In this document: in pieces, positions 53,748 to 61,989 of the stretch
How the letters are laid out: every line of letters starts with the position of its first letter
Position numbering within the stretch: the first letter of the stretch is position 1
Assembly (NCBI GenBank): GCA_965249685.1
Contig: CBDFMN010000003.1
Location: 2,418,001-2,482,000, forward strand
Origin: RH-AL1 sp965249685
Lineage (GTDB): Bacteria > Pseudomonadota > Alphaproteobacteria > Rhizobiales > Beijerinckiaceae
Reading direction: 5' to 3'
Length of the DNA: 64,000 nucleotides
Program-made: the position numbers and the translations under genes
Notes under the pieces: generated by a model
What the model was told of the DNA's origin: nothing
What the model saw: the letters and a program-made list of their open reading frames with translations, nothing else
The model's database searches: none

Positions 53748-54818
53748 CTACGTCGCAGCAGGTAGCGCCGCTTGGCGCAGCGCCGCCTGCAGTCGCACGA
53801 GGTCGGGAGGCAGGGGGCTCTCGAACTCCAGCGCCGCGCCCGTGACGGGGTGCGGAAAGCCGAGCACTGCCGCGTGCAGCGCCTGGCGACCGAGGGCCTG
53901 GAGGGCACGCTGAGCCTCCGGCGCGAGCAGCGCGGCCTTGCTGAGGAAGCCACGGGCATAGAGCGGGTCGCCGAGGAGCGGGTGGCCGCCATGCGCCATA
54001 TGCACGCGGATTTGATGCGTGCGACCGGTCTCCAGGTTGCAGGCGACAAGCGCTGCGAGCGGCGCCCGTGGATCGGCCCCAAAACTCTCCTCCAGCCGCC
54101 AATGCGTGATCGCCTCGCGGCCCTTCCCCGAGGGGACGACAGCCATGCGCTGCCGGTCCGTGGCGTGGCGGCCGAGCGGCGCATCCACGCTGCCGAAGAG
54201 CCGATCCGGCCGCCCCCACACGAAGGCCTGGTAGCTGCGCCGCAGCGGCAGGGTACGGCCGTGGTCGGCGAAGAGCGTTGAGAGCCCACGATGGGCCTCG
54301 TCCGTCTTGGCGACGACGAGCAGGCCGGACGTGTCCTTGTCCAGGCGATGGACGATGCCTGGCCGCCTCACGCCGCCGATTCCGGACAGGCTTGCGCCGC
54401 AATGGCCGATGAGCGCGTTGACCAGCGTCCCGCTGCTGTGGCCGGGCGCGGGATGCACGACCAGCCCCGCCGGCTTGTCGATCACGATGAGGTGCGCATC
54501 CTCGTAGACGATCGTGAGCGCGATCGCCTCGCCCTGCGGCACGGGATCGACCGTGGCCGGCACCGCGAGGAGGATCGCCTGGCCGGTCTTTACCTTCAGG
54601 TTGGCGTCGCGCACGACGGCGCCGTCGAGGGTGACGTGCCCCTCCTCGATCAGGGCTTTCACGCGGGTCCGCGACAGGCCGATCTCCTTGGCCTCGGCCG
54701 CCAATGCGACGTCGAGACGCGCGCCGCCCTGGCCCTCGGCGATGCGCAGGCTGAGGCAGTCGGGGTCGAAGTCCTGGTCGTCGTGGAGCGTCACAGGGGC
54801 CTGCTTGGTTGGAGCCAT
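53748..54818 (-). CDS. RluA/RluD-family 23S rRNA pseudouridine synthase
   Basis: 356 aa. An N-terminal S4 RNA-binding domain (about 25-90, LDVALAAEAKEIGLSRTRVK then ALIEEGHVTLDGAV) is followed by the catalytic domain with the Asp motif GIVHRLDKDTSGLLVVAKTD near 160-180 and GRTHQIRVHMAHGGHPLLGD near 270-290. Family and layout fit RluD, which acts on helix 69 of 23S rRNA, though other RluA-type enzymes look alike. ATG 54818 gives the family N-terminus. It is 212 bases upstream of rpoH on the same strand. Confidence 0.92.
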   Translation of the reverse strand: MAPTKQAPVTLHDDQDFDPDCLSLRIAEGQGGARLDVALAAEAKEIGLSRTRVKALIEEGHVTLDGAVVRDANLKVKTGQAILLAVPATVDPVPQGEAIALTIVYEDAHLIVIDKPAGLVVHPAPGHSSGTLVNALIGHCGASLSGIGGVRRPGIVHRLDKDTSGLLVVAKTDEAHRGLSTLFADHGRTLPLRRSYQAFVWGRPDRLFGSVDAPLGRHATDRQRMAVVPSGKGREAITHWRLEESFGADPRAPLAALVACNLETGRTHQIRVHMAHGGHPLLGDPLYARGFLSKAALLAPEAQRALQALGRQALHAAVLGFPHPVTGAALEFESPLPPDLVRLQAALRQAALPAAT

Positions 54819-54946
54819 CGGTGGCCCTATAACATCCTGGTCCCTCGGCCTCCATGCCACCCCTTGGGTGCCACCCTCGCGTTCAGAACGCGTTCAGGCG
54901 GAACACCCGAGGGATGTCCGCTCACCGCCGACCAGCAGCAGGCTCC

Positions 54947-56731
54947 ATGTCCTTCCTCCGCCTCTATGGCCGCGTCTTCACCCTCCTGCGCGGGGAAGTC
55001 AGAACGGCCAGCGTGTTGGCGGTGGCCAATGTCACGCTCATCCTGGCGCAGTTCGCCGAACCGATTCTGTTCGGCCGCGTCATCGACCGCCTGACGTCGA
55101 GCCAGGCGCGCCACCAGCTTCCCACCCTGGTGGACCTGATGCCGCTGATCGGCGCCTGGATCGTCTTCGCGCTCGCCTCCATCGCGGCCTCCATGTTCGT
55201 GTCGCTGCAGGCCGACCGCCTGGCGCACCGGCAGCGGCTTGCCGCCATGGGCCGCTACTTCGAGCACGTGCTGCACCTGCCGCTCTCCTTCCACGCCGCC
55301 ACCCATTCCGGCCGCTCGCTGAAGGTCATGATCGAGAGCGCCAACGGCCTGTTCATGCTCACGCTCACCTTTTTCCGCGAGAGCATCGCCGCCTTCGTCG
55401 CGATCCTGGTGCTGCTGCCGCTGTCGTTGCTGCTGAACTGGCGGCTTGGGCTGCTGCTCGTGGGGCTTATGGCGGTGTTCTTCTGCCTGATCGTCTACGT
55501 CCGCCGCCGCACGGAAACGCTGCAGACGACGGTCGAGCATCACAACACGAGTTTGGCCGAGCGGGCCTCCGACGCGCTCGGCAACGTGCCGGTGATCCAG
55601 AGCTTCACCCGCATCGACAGCGAGACGTCGGCGATCCGCGGCCTCACCGAAACGCTGCTGCACGCGCAGATGCCGGTGCTGACTTGGTGGGCGCTGGCGG
55701 TGGTGGGCGCGCGCGCGGCCGCCACGGTGACGCTGCTGCTCATCTTCGTCTTCGGAACCACGCTCTACCTGCAGGGCCTGGGCACGATCGGCCAGATCGT
55801 GATGTTCATGACCTTCGCCTCCATGCTCGTCGGCCGCCTCGAGCAGCTTGCCAACCTGTTCAACGCCCTGTTCCTCCAGGCGCAGCGCATCCGCGACTAT
55901 TTCGCGGTGTTGGATACAGTACCCCATGTGGTCGAGCGCCCCGGCGCACGCGATCCCGGCCGGTTCGCGGGCCGTGTGCGGTTCGAGGGCGTCGGCTTCA
56001 CCTACACGCAAGGGGCGCACTCGGCCGTGGCGGACCTCGATTTCACGGTGGAACCAGGGTCGACGGTGGCGCTCGTGGGCGCGACGGGCTCGGGCAAGTC
56101 CACCACACTGTCGCTGCTGCACCGCGTCTACGACCCCTCGCGCGGGCGCATCACCATCGACGGCATCGACATCCGGGCGATGCCGCTCGACGCCTTGCGC
56201 CGCAACATCGGCGTCGTGTTTCAGGAGCCGATGCTGTTTGCCCGCTCCATCGCCGAAAACCTTTGCATCGGCAAGCCTGACGCCACGCCGGCGGAGATCG
56301 CCAAGGCGCTGGAACTCGCACAGGCGAGCGACTTCGTGGCGCGCCAGGTGGAGGGGCTTGCCACCGGCGTCGGCGAGCGCGGGCAGCGCCTCTCGGGCGG
56401 CGAGCGCCAGCGCCTCGCCATCGCCCGCGCGCTTCTCAAGGATCCGCCGATCATGATCTTCGACGAGGCGACCGCCGCGCTCGACGCCACCACGGAGCGC
56501 AAGCTGCAGAAGGCGCTCGCGCGGGCCACGGAGGGCCGCACGACCTTCATCATCGCGCACCGGCTCGCGACCGTGCGGCATGCCTCCACGATCCTGGTGT
56601 TCGACGGCGGCCGTATCGTCGAGAGCGGGTGTTTCGATGAGTTGGTGGCGCGCGGCGGCGTGTTTGCGGCGCTCGCGCGCGCCCAGTTCATGGCCGCAAC
56701 AGACATGGAACCCGCCTTGACCGCTCCCTGA
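54947..56731 (+). CDS. ABC exporter resembling the cyclic glucan transporter NdvA/ChvA
   Basis: 594 aa, a half-transporter with an N-terminal six-helix membrane domain (about 10-310) and a C-terminal ATPase. ANVTLILAQFAEPILFGRVI near 24-43, EHHNTSLAERASDALGNVPV near 200-219 and VLTWWALAV near 245 follow the beta-1,2-glucan exporter pattern. ATPase motifs: GATGSGKST near 378-386, LSGGERQRLAIARALL near 484-500, IMIFDEATAALDATTE near 503-518. ATG 54947 gives the family N-terminus (MSFLRLYGRVFTLL). No glucan synthase is nearby, so the cargo is uncertain; lipid or glucan are both possible. Confidence 0.87.
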   Translation: MSFLRLYGRVFTLLRGEVRTASVLAVANVTLILAQFAEPILFGRVIDRLTSSQARHQLPTLVDLMPLIGAWIVFALASIAASMFVSLQADRLAHRQRLAAMGRYFEHVLHLPLSFHAATHSGRSLKVMIESANGLFMLTLTFFRESIAAFVAILVLLPLSLLLNWRLGLLLVGLMAVFFCLIVYVRRRTETLQTTVEHHNTSLAERASDALGNVPVIQSFTRIDSETSAIRGLTETLLHAQMPVLTWWALAVVGARAAATVTLLLIFVFGTTLYLQGLGTIGQIVMFMTFASMLVGRLEQLANLFNALFLQAQRIRDYFAVLDTVPHVVERPGARDPGRFAGRVRFEGVGFTYTQGAHSAVADLDFTVEPGSTVALVGATGSGKSTTLSLLHRVYDPSRGRITIDGIDIRAMPLDALRRNIGVVFQEPMLFARSIAENLCIGKPDATPAEIAKALELAQASDFVARQVEGLATGVGERGQRLSGGERQRLAIARALLKDPPIMIFDEATAALDATTERKLQKALARATEGRTTFIIAHRLATVRHASTILVFDGGRIVESGCFDELVARGGVFAALARAQFMAATDMEPALTAP

Positions 56732-56799
56732 GGATGCAACTCAACATTCGCTAAGACCAGCCGATGCATTTCTAGCATGGCTGGCATGCCGCGCGCCGA

Positions 56800-56828
56800 C
56801 TTGCGTGTCGATCGGCTTCGCGTAGTTT
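56800..56828 (+). promoter_or_regulatory. Promoter-like sequence for the sRNA candidate
   Basis: CTTGCG (56800-56805) and TAGTTT (56823-56828) are separated by exactly 17 bases, a fair match to the alphaproteobacterial housekeeping pattern (CTTG at -35). A start about seven bases downstream would be near 56835. Confidence 0.4.
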
Positions 56829-56834
56829 CCAACC

Positions 56835-56916
56835 AGCAAGAGCTTGCCTCTTGCAGCCCATTCTTGGGTACTTCCTCCCATGACTTCAAGCCGTCAGCTC
56901 GCTGGCGGCTTTTTTC
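56835..56916 (+). ncRNA. Candidate trans-acting small RNA with anti-Shine-Dalgarno loop
   Basis: About 82 nt. Hairpin 1 is GCAAGAG-CUUGC-CUCUUGC (56836-56854, perfect 7-base stem). Hairpin 2 is CCCA-UUCU-UGGG (56857-56868). Then follows single-stranded UACUUCCUCCCAUGACUUC (CUUCCUCCC at 56871-56879) and a Rho-independent terminator, AAGCCGUCAG-CUCG-CUGGCGGCUU plus a U run ending near 56916. Exposed CUUCCUCCC loops are known in several alphaproteobacterial sRNA families that bind ribosome-binding sites. A promoter-like sequence lies upstream. It lies between the ABC exporter and proA; the rest of 56732-57252 shows no gene. Confidence 0.6.
56888..56916 (+). terminator. Rho-independent terminator
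   Basis: A 10-base stem (AAGCCGTCAG pairing with CTGGCGGCTT, one G-U pair) with a CTCG loop, followed by a run of T ending about 56916. It ends the sRNA candidate and would also end read-through from the ABC exporter. Confidence 0.75.
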
Positions 56917-57252
56917 TTATCTGCACAAAGACGAGAATGTAGCCAAACCTTCCCGACAATGTGCGATCAAGCGTTGCGCCATTCGTCGACGTTTGTTTGA
57001 TGCACCGACGCACCCGCAGAAATCAGCGACGACGGTCACGGCGGGGTCGGCGTGCGTGACCGGATGGGATCATGGCCGCGACCATCCCCGTGCAGAACGC
57101 CCAATCATCCCTGGCACACGCCACTCGCTGTCCGGCAGGATCCGGCGCTGCTCAACTTCGCGTCCTGCCTCCCTCGGCGGGGCCCCGAGGTTGCCGTGGC
57201 CGCGCAACGCGGTGATAAGAGACGCGTGGCAGCACCCGCGCAACCCGAGCCC

Positions 57253-58554
57253 ATGCACCAGTCGAACCGAGCAGCCATCGCCGCAACCGAGGTCGTCGAC
57301 GTGATGGCGGCCCTCGGACGCCAAGCCCGCGCCGCAGGCCGCGCGCTGGCGCTTTCGGCCGATGCCGACCGCTCACGCGCGTTGCGCGCCGCCGCCGCCG
57401 CGATGCGTGAGGGCACGCGAGACATCCTCGCCGCCAATGCGGAGGATCTCGACGAGGCCCGGGTCGGCGGCATCGGTGCCGCCTTCATCGACCGTCTCAT
57501 CCTCGACGGTCAGCGGGTGGCCGGCCTCGCGGAGGGGCTCGAAGCCATCGCCGCCCTGCCGGACCCCATCGGCCGCGTGTTGGCGACGATCACGCGGCCG
57601 AACGGCCTCCTCATCGAGCGTGTCGCTGTCCCGCTCGGCGTCATCGGCATCATTTACGAGAGCCGGCCGGGCGTCACGGCGGATGCCGGCGCCCTCTGCC
57701 TGAAGAGCGGCAACGCGGCGATCCTGCGCGGCGGCTCGGAGAGTTTTCGGTCCTCGCGCCTCATTCATCGTTGCCTGGTGGCGGGCCTGCGCGCCGGAGG
57801 CCTGCCGGAGGCCGCGATCACTCTCGTGCCGACGCGCGACCGGGCTGCCGTCGGCGCCATGCTGGCCGGGCTCGACGGCAACCTCGACGTGCTCGTGCCG
57901 CGCGGCGGCAGCAGCCTTGTGGCGCGGGTGCAGGCGGAGGCGCGTGTGCCGGTGTTCGCGCACCTCGACGGCAACGTGCACCTCTTCGTCGATCGCGCCG
58001 CCGACCCTGGCAAGGCGGCGGCGATCGTCCGCAACGCCAAGTTGCGGCGCACCGGCGTCTGCGGCGCGGTCGAGACGCTGCTCATCGACAAGGCTTTGCA
58101 GGATCGGGCCTCGCCGCTGCCCCGCACCCTCGTCGCCCTGCTGCTCGACGCCGGCTGCGCCGTGCGCGGCGACGCCGCGACTCAGGCGCTCGATCCGCGC
58201 GTGACGCCGGCCAGCGAGGAGGATTGGCGCACCGAGTTCCTCGATGCGATCATCGCGGTCAAGGTCGTGGACAACCTGGACGCCGCGATCGGCCATATCG
58301 AGCACCACGGTTCGCACCACACGGATGGGATCGTCACCGAAGATCAGGCCGCCGCCGACCGTTTTCTGCGCGAGGTCGATTCCGCCATCGTCCTGCACAA
58401 CGCCTCGACCCAATTCGCCGACGGGGGTGAGTTCGGCTTCGGCGGCGAGATCGGCATCGCCACGGGACGGCTGCACGCGCGGGGGCCTGTCGGCGTCGAG
58501 CAACTGACCACGTTCAAGTACCGCGTCCACGGCAGTGGTCAGATCCGCCCGTGA
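57253..58554 (+). CDS. proA: Glutamate-5-semialdehyde dehydrogenase (gamma-glutamyl phosphate reductase)
   Basis: 433 aa. NADPH-dependent reduction of gamma-glutamyl phosphate in proline synthesis. VPLGVIGIIYESRPGVTADA near 120-139, GNAAILRGGSESFRSSR near 155-171, and the catalytic Cys in NAKLRRTGVCGAVETLL near 260-276 are diagnostic; ASTQFADGGEFGFGGEIGIA near 388-408 closes the family pattern. ATG 57253 is used; the frame is open further upstream, and an ATG at 57304 would be a later start. No proB beside it, unlike the common order. nadD follows 22 bases later. Confidence 0.95.
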   Translation: MHQSNRAAIAATEVVDVMAALGRQARAAGRALALSADADRSRALRAAAAAMREGTRDILAANAEDLDEARVGGIGAAFIDRLILDGQRVAGLAEGLEAIAALPDPIGRVLATITRPNGLLIERVAVPLGVIGIIYESRPGVTADAGALCLKSGNAAILRGGSESFRSSRLIHRCLVAGLRAGGLPEAAITLVPTRDRAAVGAMLAGLDGNLDVLVPRGGSSLVARVQAEARVPVFAHLDGNVHLFVDRAADPGKAAAIVRNAKLRRTGVCGAVETLLIDKALQDRASPLPRTLVALLLDAGCAVRGDAATQALDPRVTPASEEDWRTEFLDAIIAVKVVDNLDAAIGHIEHHGSHHTDGIVTEDQAAADRFLREVDSAIVLHNASTQFADGGEFGFGGEIGIATGRLHARGPVGVEQLTTFKYRVHGSGQIRP

Positions 58555-58576
58555 CAGGCGCGAAGGTGAGCCGGCT

Positions 58577-59209
58577 GTGATCTCCCCGGCCTACGCCGGC
58601 CTGCCGCCGCATGCGCGTGGCCAGCGCATCGGCTTGTTCGGTGGCAGCTTCAACCCGCCGCACGCCGGGCACCGCGCGGCCTGCCTCATCGCCATGCACC
58701 GGCTGCGCCTCGACCGGGTGTGGTGGCTCGTCAGCCCCGGCAACCCGCTGAAGGACAATGGCGCGCTGCCGCCGGCCGCCGAGCGCACCATGGCGGCGCA
58801 GCGCGTCGCCGCGCATCCGCGCATCGCCATCACCGGCTTCGAGGCGACCCTCGGCTCGCCCTACACCTGCGACACCGTCGCGACCTTGAAGGCGCGCTGC
58901 CCGGGCGTGCGTTTCGTCTGGCTGATGGGAGCGGATTCGCTCGCCGGCTTCCACCGCTGGAAGAACTGGCGGCTCATTGCCGAAACCTTTCCCATGGCGG
59001 TGGTCGATCGGCCGGGCTCGACGCTGCGCGCCGTGCAGACACGGGCTGCGGCGGCGTTGCGCCGCTACCGGTTGGACGAGAAGGAGGGACCGCTCCTGGC
59101 GACCGCAACGCCCCCGGCCTTCGTCTTTCTGCACGGCAAGCGTTCGGCGCTCTCCTCGACGGCGCTGCGGGCGGCGGGATCCGTCGCGCCGCCGGGCGGC
59201 CGCGCCTAG
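58577..59209 (+). CDS. nadD: Nicotinate-nucleotide adenylyltransferase
   Basis: 210 aa. Makes deamido-NAD from nicotinate mononucleotide. Nucleotide-binding GLFGGSFNPPHAGHRAACL near 20-38 and LVSPGNPLKD near 58, WLMGADSLAGFHRWKNW near 118-134, and the SSTALR motif (LSSTALRAAG) near 195 are the NadD pattern. GTG 58577 (AAGGTGAG upstream) gives the short family N-terminus; an earlier GTG overlaps proA. The usual next gene, rsfS, is missing. Confidence 0.93.
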   Translation: MISPAYAGLPPHARGQRIGLFGGSFNPPHAGHRAACLIAMHRLRLDRVWWLVSPGNPLKDNGALPPAAERTMAAQRVAAHPRIAITGFEATLGSPYTCDTVATLKARCPGVRFVWLMGADSLAGFHRWKNWRLIAETFPMAVVDRPGSTLRAVQTRAAAALRRYRLDEKEGPLLATATPPAFVFLHGKRSALSSTALRAAGSVAPPGGRA

Positions 59210-59523
59210 CCCGCGACGGTGCCGCCGAACCCGTGCCATACGCTCGCCACATGCTCGACCTGCGGCGGCGCGGCGAAGCAGTGGCTGACGCAGGCGCGCC
59301 ATTCCTGGAACTGCGGCGACCCGCGGAAGCCGACGGTGTGAGCCTCGACGCTGTCCCAGCGCACGAAGAGCAAGTAGCGGCCGGGCGTCTCGTGCGAGCG
59401 CTGCAGTTCCATGCCATGGCAACCTTGAGCGGTGCGGAAGGCCGAAACGGCCTTGGCGACGCCGGCTTCGAACTCGGCGTCCATGCCGGACTTGACGGTG
59501 AGAGTGGCGATTTCGAGGATCAT
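59206..59523 (-). CDS. Antibiotic biosynthesis monooxygenase (ABM) domain protein
   Basis: 105 aa, a single ferredoxin-like ABM domain. MILEIATLTVKSGMDAEFEA at the start, CHGMELQRSHETPGRYLLFV near 37-56 and WDSVEAHTVGFRGSPQFQEW near 58-77 match small monooxygenase or heme-degrading-type proteins of the family. Many members have unproven chemistry. The ribosome-binding site is weak. The stop overlaps the nadD stop region by four bases, tail to tail. Confidence 0.8.
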   Translation of the reverse strand: MILEIATLTVKSGMDAEFEAGVAKAVSAFRTAQGCHGMELQRSHETPGRYLLFVRWDSVEAHTVGFRGSPQFQEWRACVSHCFAAPPQVEHVASVWHGFGGTVAG

Positions 59524-59697
59524 CGTTCGGGACTTTCGCTTCGTCTGTTCGCCGACGATGACTTCGATCTGATCGCCGTCGTCGCGGTTGATCGCTGCCG
59601 TGCGACGGAGCTTGATCGCATGAAGCGACCTCCGGGTCGACGATCGCTGCCACCTGTCGATGCTGCTGCTCGGCAAAGTCCCTTGCTTGCTGCGGTC

Positions 59698-59726
59698 TTG
59701 CCGCTCCCTCGTCCGCCCTCTATACA
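59698..59726 (+). promoter_or_regulatory. Probable rplY promoter
   Basis: TTGCCG (59698-59703), a 17-base spacer and TATACA (59721-59726) fit a strong housekeeping promoter, with start near 59733 and a leader of about 60 bases to the rplY ATG. Confidence 0.55.
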
Positions 59727-59793
59727 TACGGTAATGCGTCCGTTTCCGACACCCCTGGAGGCGTGGGCGCATCATCAGTACAAGGAACACCAG

Positions 59794-60465
59794 ATGGCCG
59801 AGACGAAGTCTTTGGCGGCCTCGGTGCGCAGCGGGACAGGCAAGGGGGCCGCCCGCAGTGTTCGCCGTGAAGGTCGCATACCAGGCGTGATCTATGGGGG
59901 CGGCGATGCGCCGACCGCCATCACGCTCTCATTCCGGGACATGAACAAGGTGATCTACGCCGGTCACTTCCTAACGACGATCTTCGAGATCGACGTCGAC
60001 GGCGCCAAGGAGCGGGTGATCCCGCGCGATTATCAGCTCGATCCCATTAAGGACCGGCCGCTGCACGTCGACTTCCTGCGGCTGAAGGCCGGCACGCGGC
60101 TGCGCGTCGACATCCCCGTCGTCATTACGGGCGCCGAGCTCTCTCCCGGTGTCAAGCTCGGTGGCGTCGTCAACATCGTTCGTCACTCGCTCGACCTGAA
60201 GGTCGGCGCCGACGCGATCCCCGAGAACGTCATGGTCGACATCTCCAAGATGGAGATCGGCGATTCCCTGCACCTGGGCGAGATCGATCTGCCGCAGGGC
60301 GCCCGCCTCGCGCAGCGTGGCCTCAACCCGACCGTGGTGACCGTCGCGCCGCCGGCCGAAGCCGAGGAGGAGCCGGCCGCCGCGGCAGCCGCGCCCACCC
60401 CGGACCCGAAGGCCGCCAAGGGTGCCGCCAAGCCGGCCGCGGCCCCCGCGCCGAAGAAGAAGTAG
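59794..60465 (+). CDS. rplY: 50S ribosomal protein L25 (general stress protein CTC type)
   Basis: 223 aa. N-terminal 5S-rRNA-binding L25 domain (SVRSGTGKGAARSVRREGRI then PGVIYGG near 8-35) plus the longer C-terminal CTC domain (VPVVITGAELSPGVKLGGVV near 110-130) and an Ala/Pro/Lys-rich tail. ATG 59794 has AAGGAA at a good distance; the open frame extends left into unrelated sequence. Followed by pth as in most Alphaproteobacteria. Confidence 0.95.
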   Translation: MAETKSLAASVRSGTGKGAARSVRREGRIPGVIYGGGDAPTAITLSFRDMNKVIYAGHFLTTIFEIDVDGAKERVIPRDYQLDPIKDRPLHVDFLRLKAGTRLRVDIPVVITGAELSPGVKLGGVVNIVRHSLDLKVGADAIPENVMVDISKMEIGDSLHLGEIDLPQGARLAQRGLNPTVVTVAPPAEAEEEPAAAAAAPTPDPKAAKGAAKPAAAPAPKKK

Positions 60466-60471
60466 GCCCTT

Positions 60472-60498
60472 ACCCTCTCCCGTTCCGTGGGGGAGGGT
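60472..60498. repeat. Inverted repeat between rplY and pth
   Basis: ACCCTCTCCC (60472-60481) and GGGGGAGGGT (60489-60498) form a 10-base stem with one G-U pair and a 7-base loop, right after rplY. It resembles the palindromic intergenic elements common in G+C-rich genomes and may also weaken read-through into pth. Confidence 0.5.
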
Positions 60499-60623
60499 GT
60501 CGCGGTGCGCTCGTCTGGGCTGGCGTCGGCAACGGCTGCATCCCTCGCCGATGCCTGTGGCCGTCCGGCGCAAGCCCCTCCCATGGCGCGGGAGCCTGAC
60601 ATCCACTCCTCGGACGAGCGCCC

Positions 60624-61205
60624 ATGCTTCTTTTCGCCGGTCTCGGCAATCCCGGTCGCCAGCACGCGGGGCAGCGGCACAATATCGGCTTTATGGCGTT
60701 GGATGCGGTCGCCCGCGCGCATGACGCACCGCCCTTCCGCGCCCGCTTCCACGGGCTCGCGAGCGAACTGCCCCTGGGCGGCGAGCGCGTGGTGCTGCTC
60801 AAGCCCGAGACTTACATGAACGAGTCGGGCCGAGCGGTGGGCGAGGCCATGCGCTTCTACAAGCTCGGCCTCGGCGATGTCGTCGTGTTCCACGACGAAC
60901 TCGACATTGCCTCGGGCACGCTCCGCGTGAAGACGGGCGGCGGTAACGCCGGCCACAACGGGTTGCGCTCAATTTCTGCCGCCGTCGGCAACGATTATCG
61001 CCGCGTGCGCCTCGGCATCGGCCATCCAGGCTCCAAGGACCTCGTGCTGAACTACGTGCTCGGCCCCTTCGCCAAGGACGAGCAAGGCTGGCTCGATGTG
61101 ATGTGCGACGCGGTCGCGCGTGGCGCCGTCGACCTCGCGCAGGGTGACGACACCGGCTTTGCCGCCCAGGTGCAGCGACGGCTTGCGGCCGCCGGTTTCG
61201 TCTAA
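60624..61205 (+). CDS. pth: Peptidyl-tRNA hydrolase
   Basis: 193 aa. Releases tRNA from stalled peptidyl-tRNA. FAGLGNPGRQHAGQRHNIGF near 4-23 includes the catalytic His, LKPETYMNESGRAVGEAM near 62-79, FHDELDIASGTLRVKTGGGN near 90-109 with AGHNGLRSI and the RVRLGIGHPG block near 125. Typical of Pth. About 160 bases after rplY, with a palindromic repeat between. Confidence 0.96.
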   Translation: MLLFAGLGNPGRQHAGQRHNIGFMALDAVARAHDAPPFRARFHGLASELPLGGERVVLLKPETYMNESGRAVGEAMRFYKLGLGDVVVFHDELDIASGTLRVKTGGGNAGHNGLRSISAAVGNDYRRVRLGIGHPGSKDLVLNYVLGPFAKDEQGWLDVMCDAVARGAVDLAQGDDTGFAAQVQRRLAAAGFV

Positions 61206-61284
61206 GCCGGTTTCAATCGTGCCGAAGGCGTCGGTCGTCACCGCTCGGGCGCAAAACGCTTGACGGATCGCGAATGATGCGTCA

Positions 61285-61307
61285 GTCATACCTAACACAT
61301 GTATGAC
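61285..61307. promoter_or_regulatory. Candidate operator of the ArsR-type regulator
   Basis: GTCATAC (61285-61291), a 9-base spacer and GTATGAC (61301-61307) form a perfect 7-base inverted repeat, 34 bases before the regulator ATG. Typical position for autorepression. Confidence 0.5.
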
Positions 61308-61340
61308 GATCGTAACGACAAAGACCGGGAGGGAGACCGG

Positions 61341-61631
61341 ATGCTGACGGTGCTGACGGCCCTGGCTAGCGCCCAGCGGTTGCGGATCGTCGCCGCGCTG
61401 ACCTCGCGTGGGCGGACCTACATCAGCCAGCTCGCGCGTGACATCGGCATCAGCCGGCCCCTGCTCCACCTGCATTTGCGAAAGCTGGAAGCGGCCGGAC
61501 TTGTCCGCAGCCAGCTTGAGGTGTCGGACACGGGCAAAGCCCTGAACTATTTCGAGGTGACCAGCTTCGCTCTCGCCCTCACCCCCGCCACTGTCATGGC
61601 AGCCGCCACCACGCTCGGCGCCGCGGACTAG
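61341..61631 (+). CDS. ArsR-type winged-helix regulator
   Basis: 96 aa. LTALASAQRLRIVAALTSRG near 5-24 and YISQLARDIGISRPLLHLHL near 28-47 form a winged helix-turn-helix of the ArsR/MarR-like class, then LRKLEAAGLVRSQLEVSDTG. No metal-binding Cys pair is seen. ATG 61341 has GGGAGGGAG upstream, while an in-frame ATG at 61299 lacks one and falls within the candidate operator. Paired with the tiny membrane protein 15 bases later, the likely target. Confidence 0.82.
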   Translation: MLTVLTALASAQRLRIVAALTSRGRTYISQLARDIGISRPLLHLHLRKLEAAGLVRSQLEVSDTGKALNYFEVTSFALALTPATVMAAATTLGAAD

Positions 61632-61645
61632 ATTAGGAGATCCCC

Positions 61646-61846
61646 ATGGCCAACCACGCGCATGCCTTTCTGACGCTCACGATCCTGAGCCTGGCGACGA
61701 TCCTCCTGGTGTTCGGTATGAAATATTTCGCGGCGGCGCGCGAGGGGCGGCGTTCCAGCGGCCTGCTGGCTGACCTGCGCGGGGAACTCGGCGAGGTGAA
61801 GGCGCGATTGCAGGCGATCGAGAAGCTGCTGCACGACGTCGGCTGA
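61646..61846 (+). CDS. Small membrane protein with coiled-coil tail
   Basis: 66 aa. One helix near residues 7-29 (FLTLTILSLATILLVFGMKY) followed by a charged amphipathic tail, ADLRGELGEVKARLQAIEKL, likely a short coiled coil, facing the cytoplasm by the positive-inside rule (AAAREGRR). Layout resembles PspB-like envelope stress components. It is 15 bases after an ArsR-type regulator and is probably controlled by it. Confidence 0.75.
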   Translation: MANHAHAFLTLTILSLATILLVFGMKYFAAAREGRRSSGLLADLRGELGEVKARLQAIEKLLHDVG

Positions 61847-61989
61847 GCTTATTCACGCCGTCTGCGGGAAGATGCGAGCGCTCCAGGTCTCGGCTCGGCT
61901 CTCCGAGCGACGATCAACGCGCCGCAGTCCTGCTTTCGCCCGATTTCTCGCCGAGGACAGGGGCTGCTGTCCTCACGACCCGATTGCGC

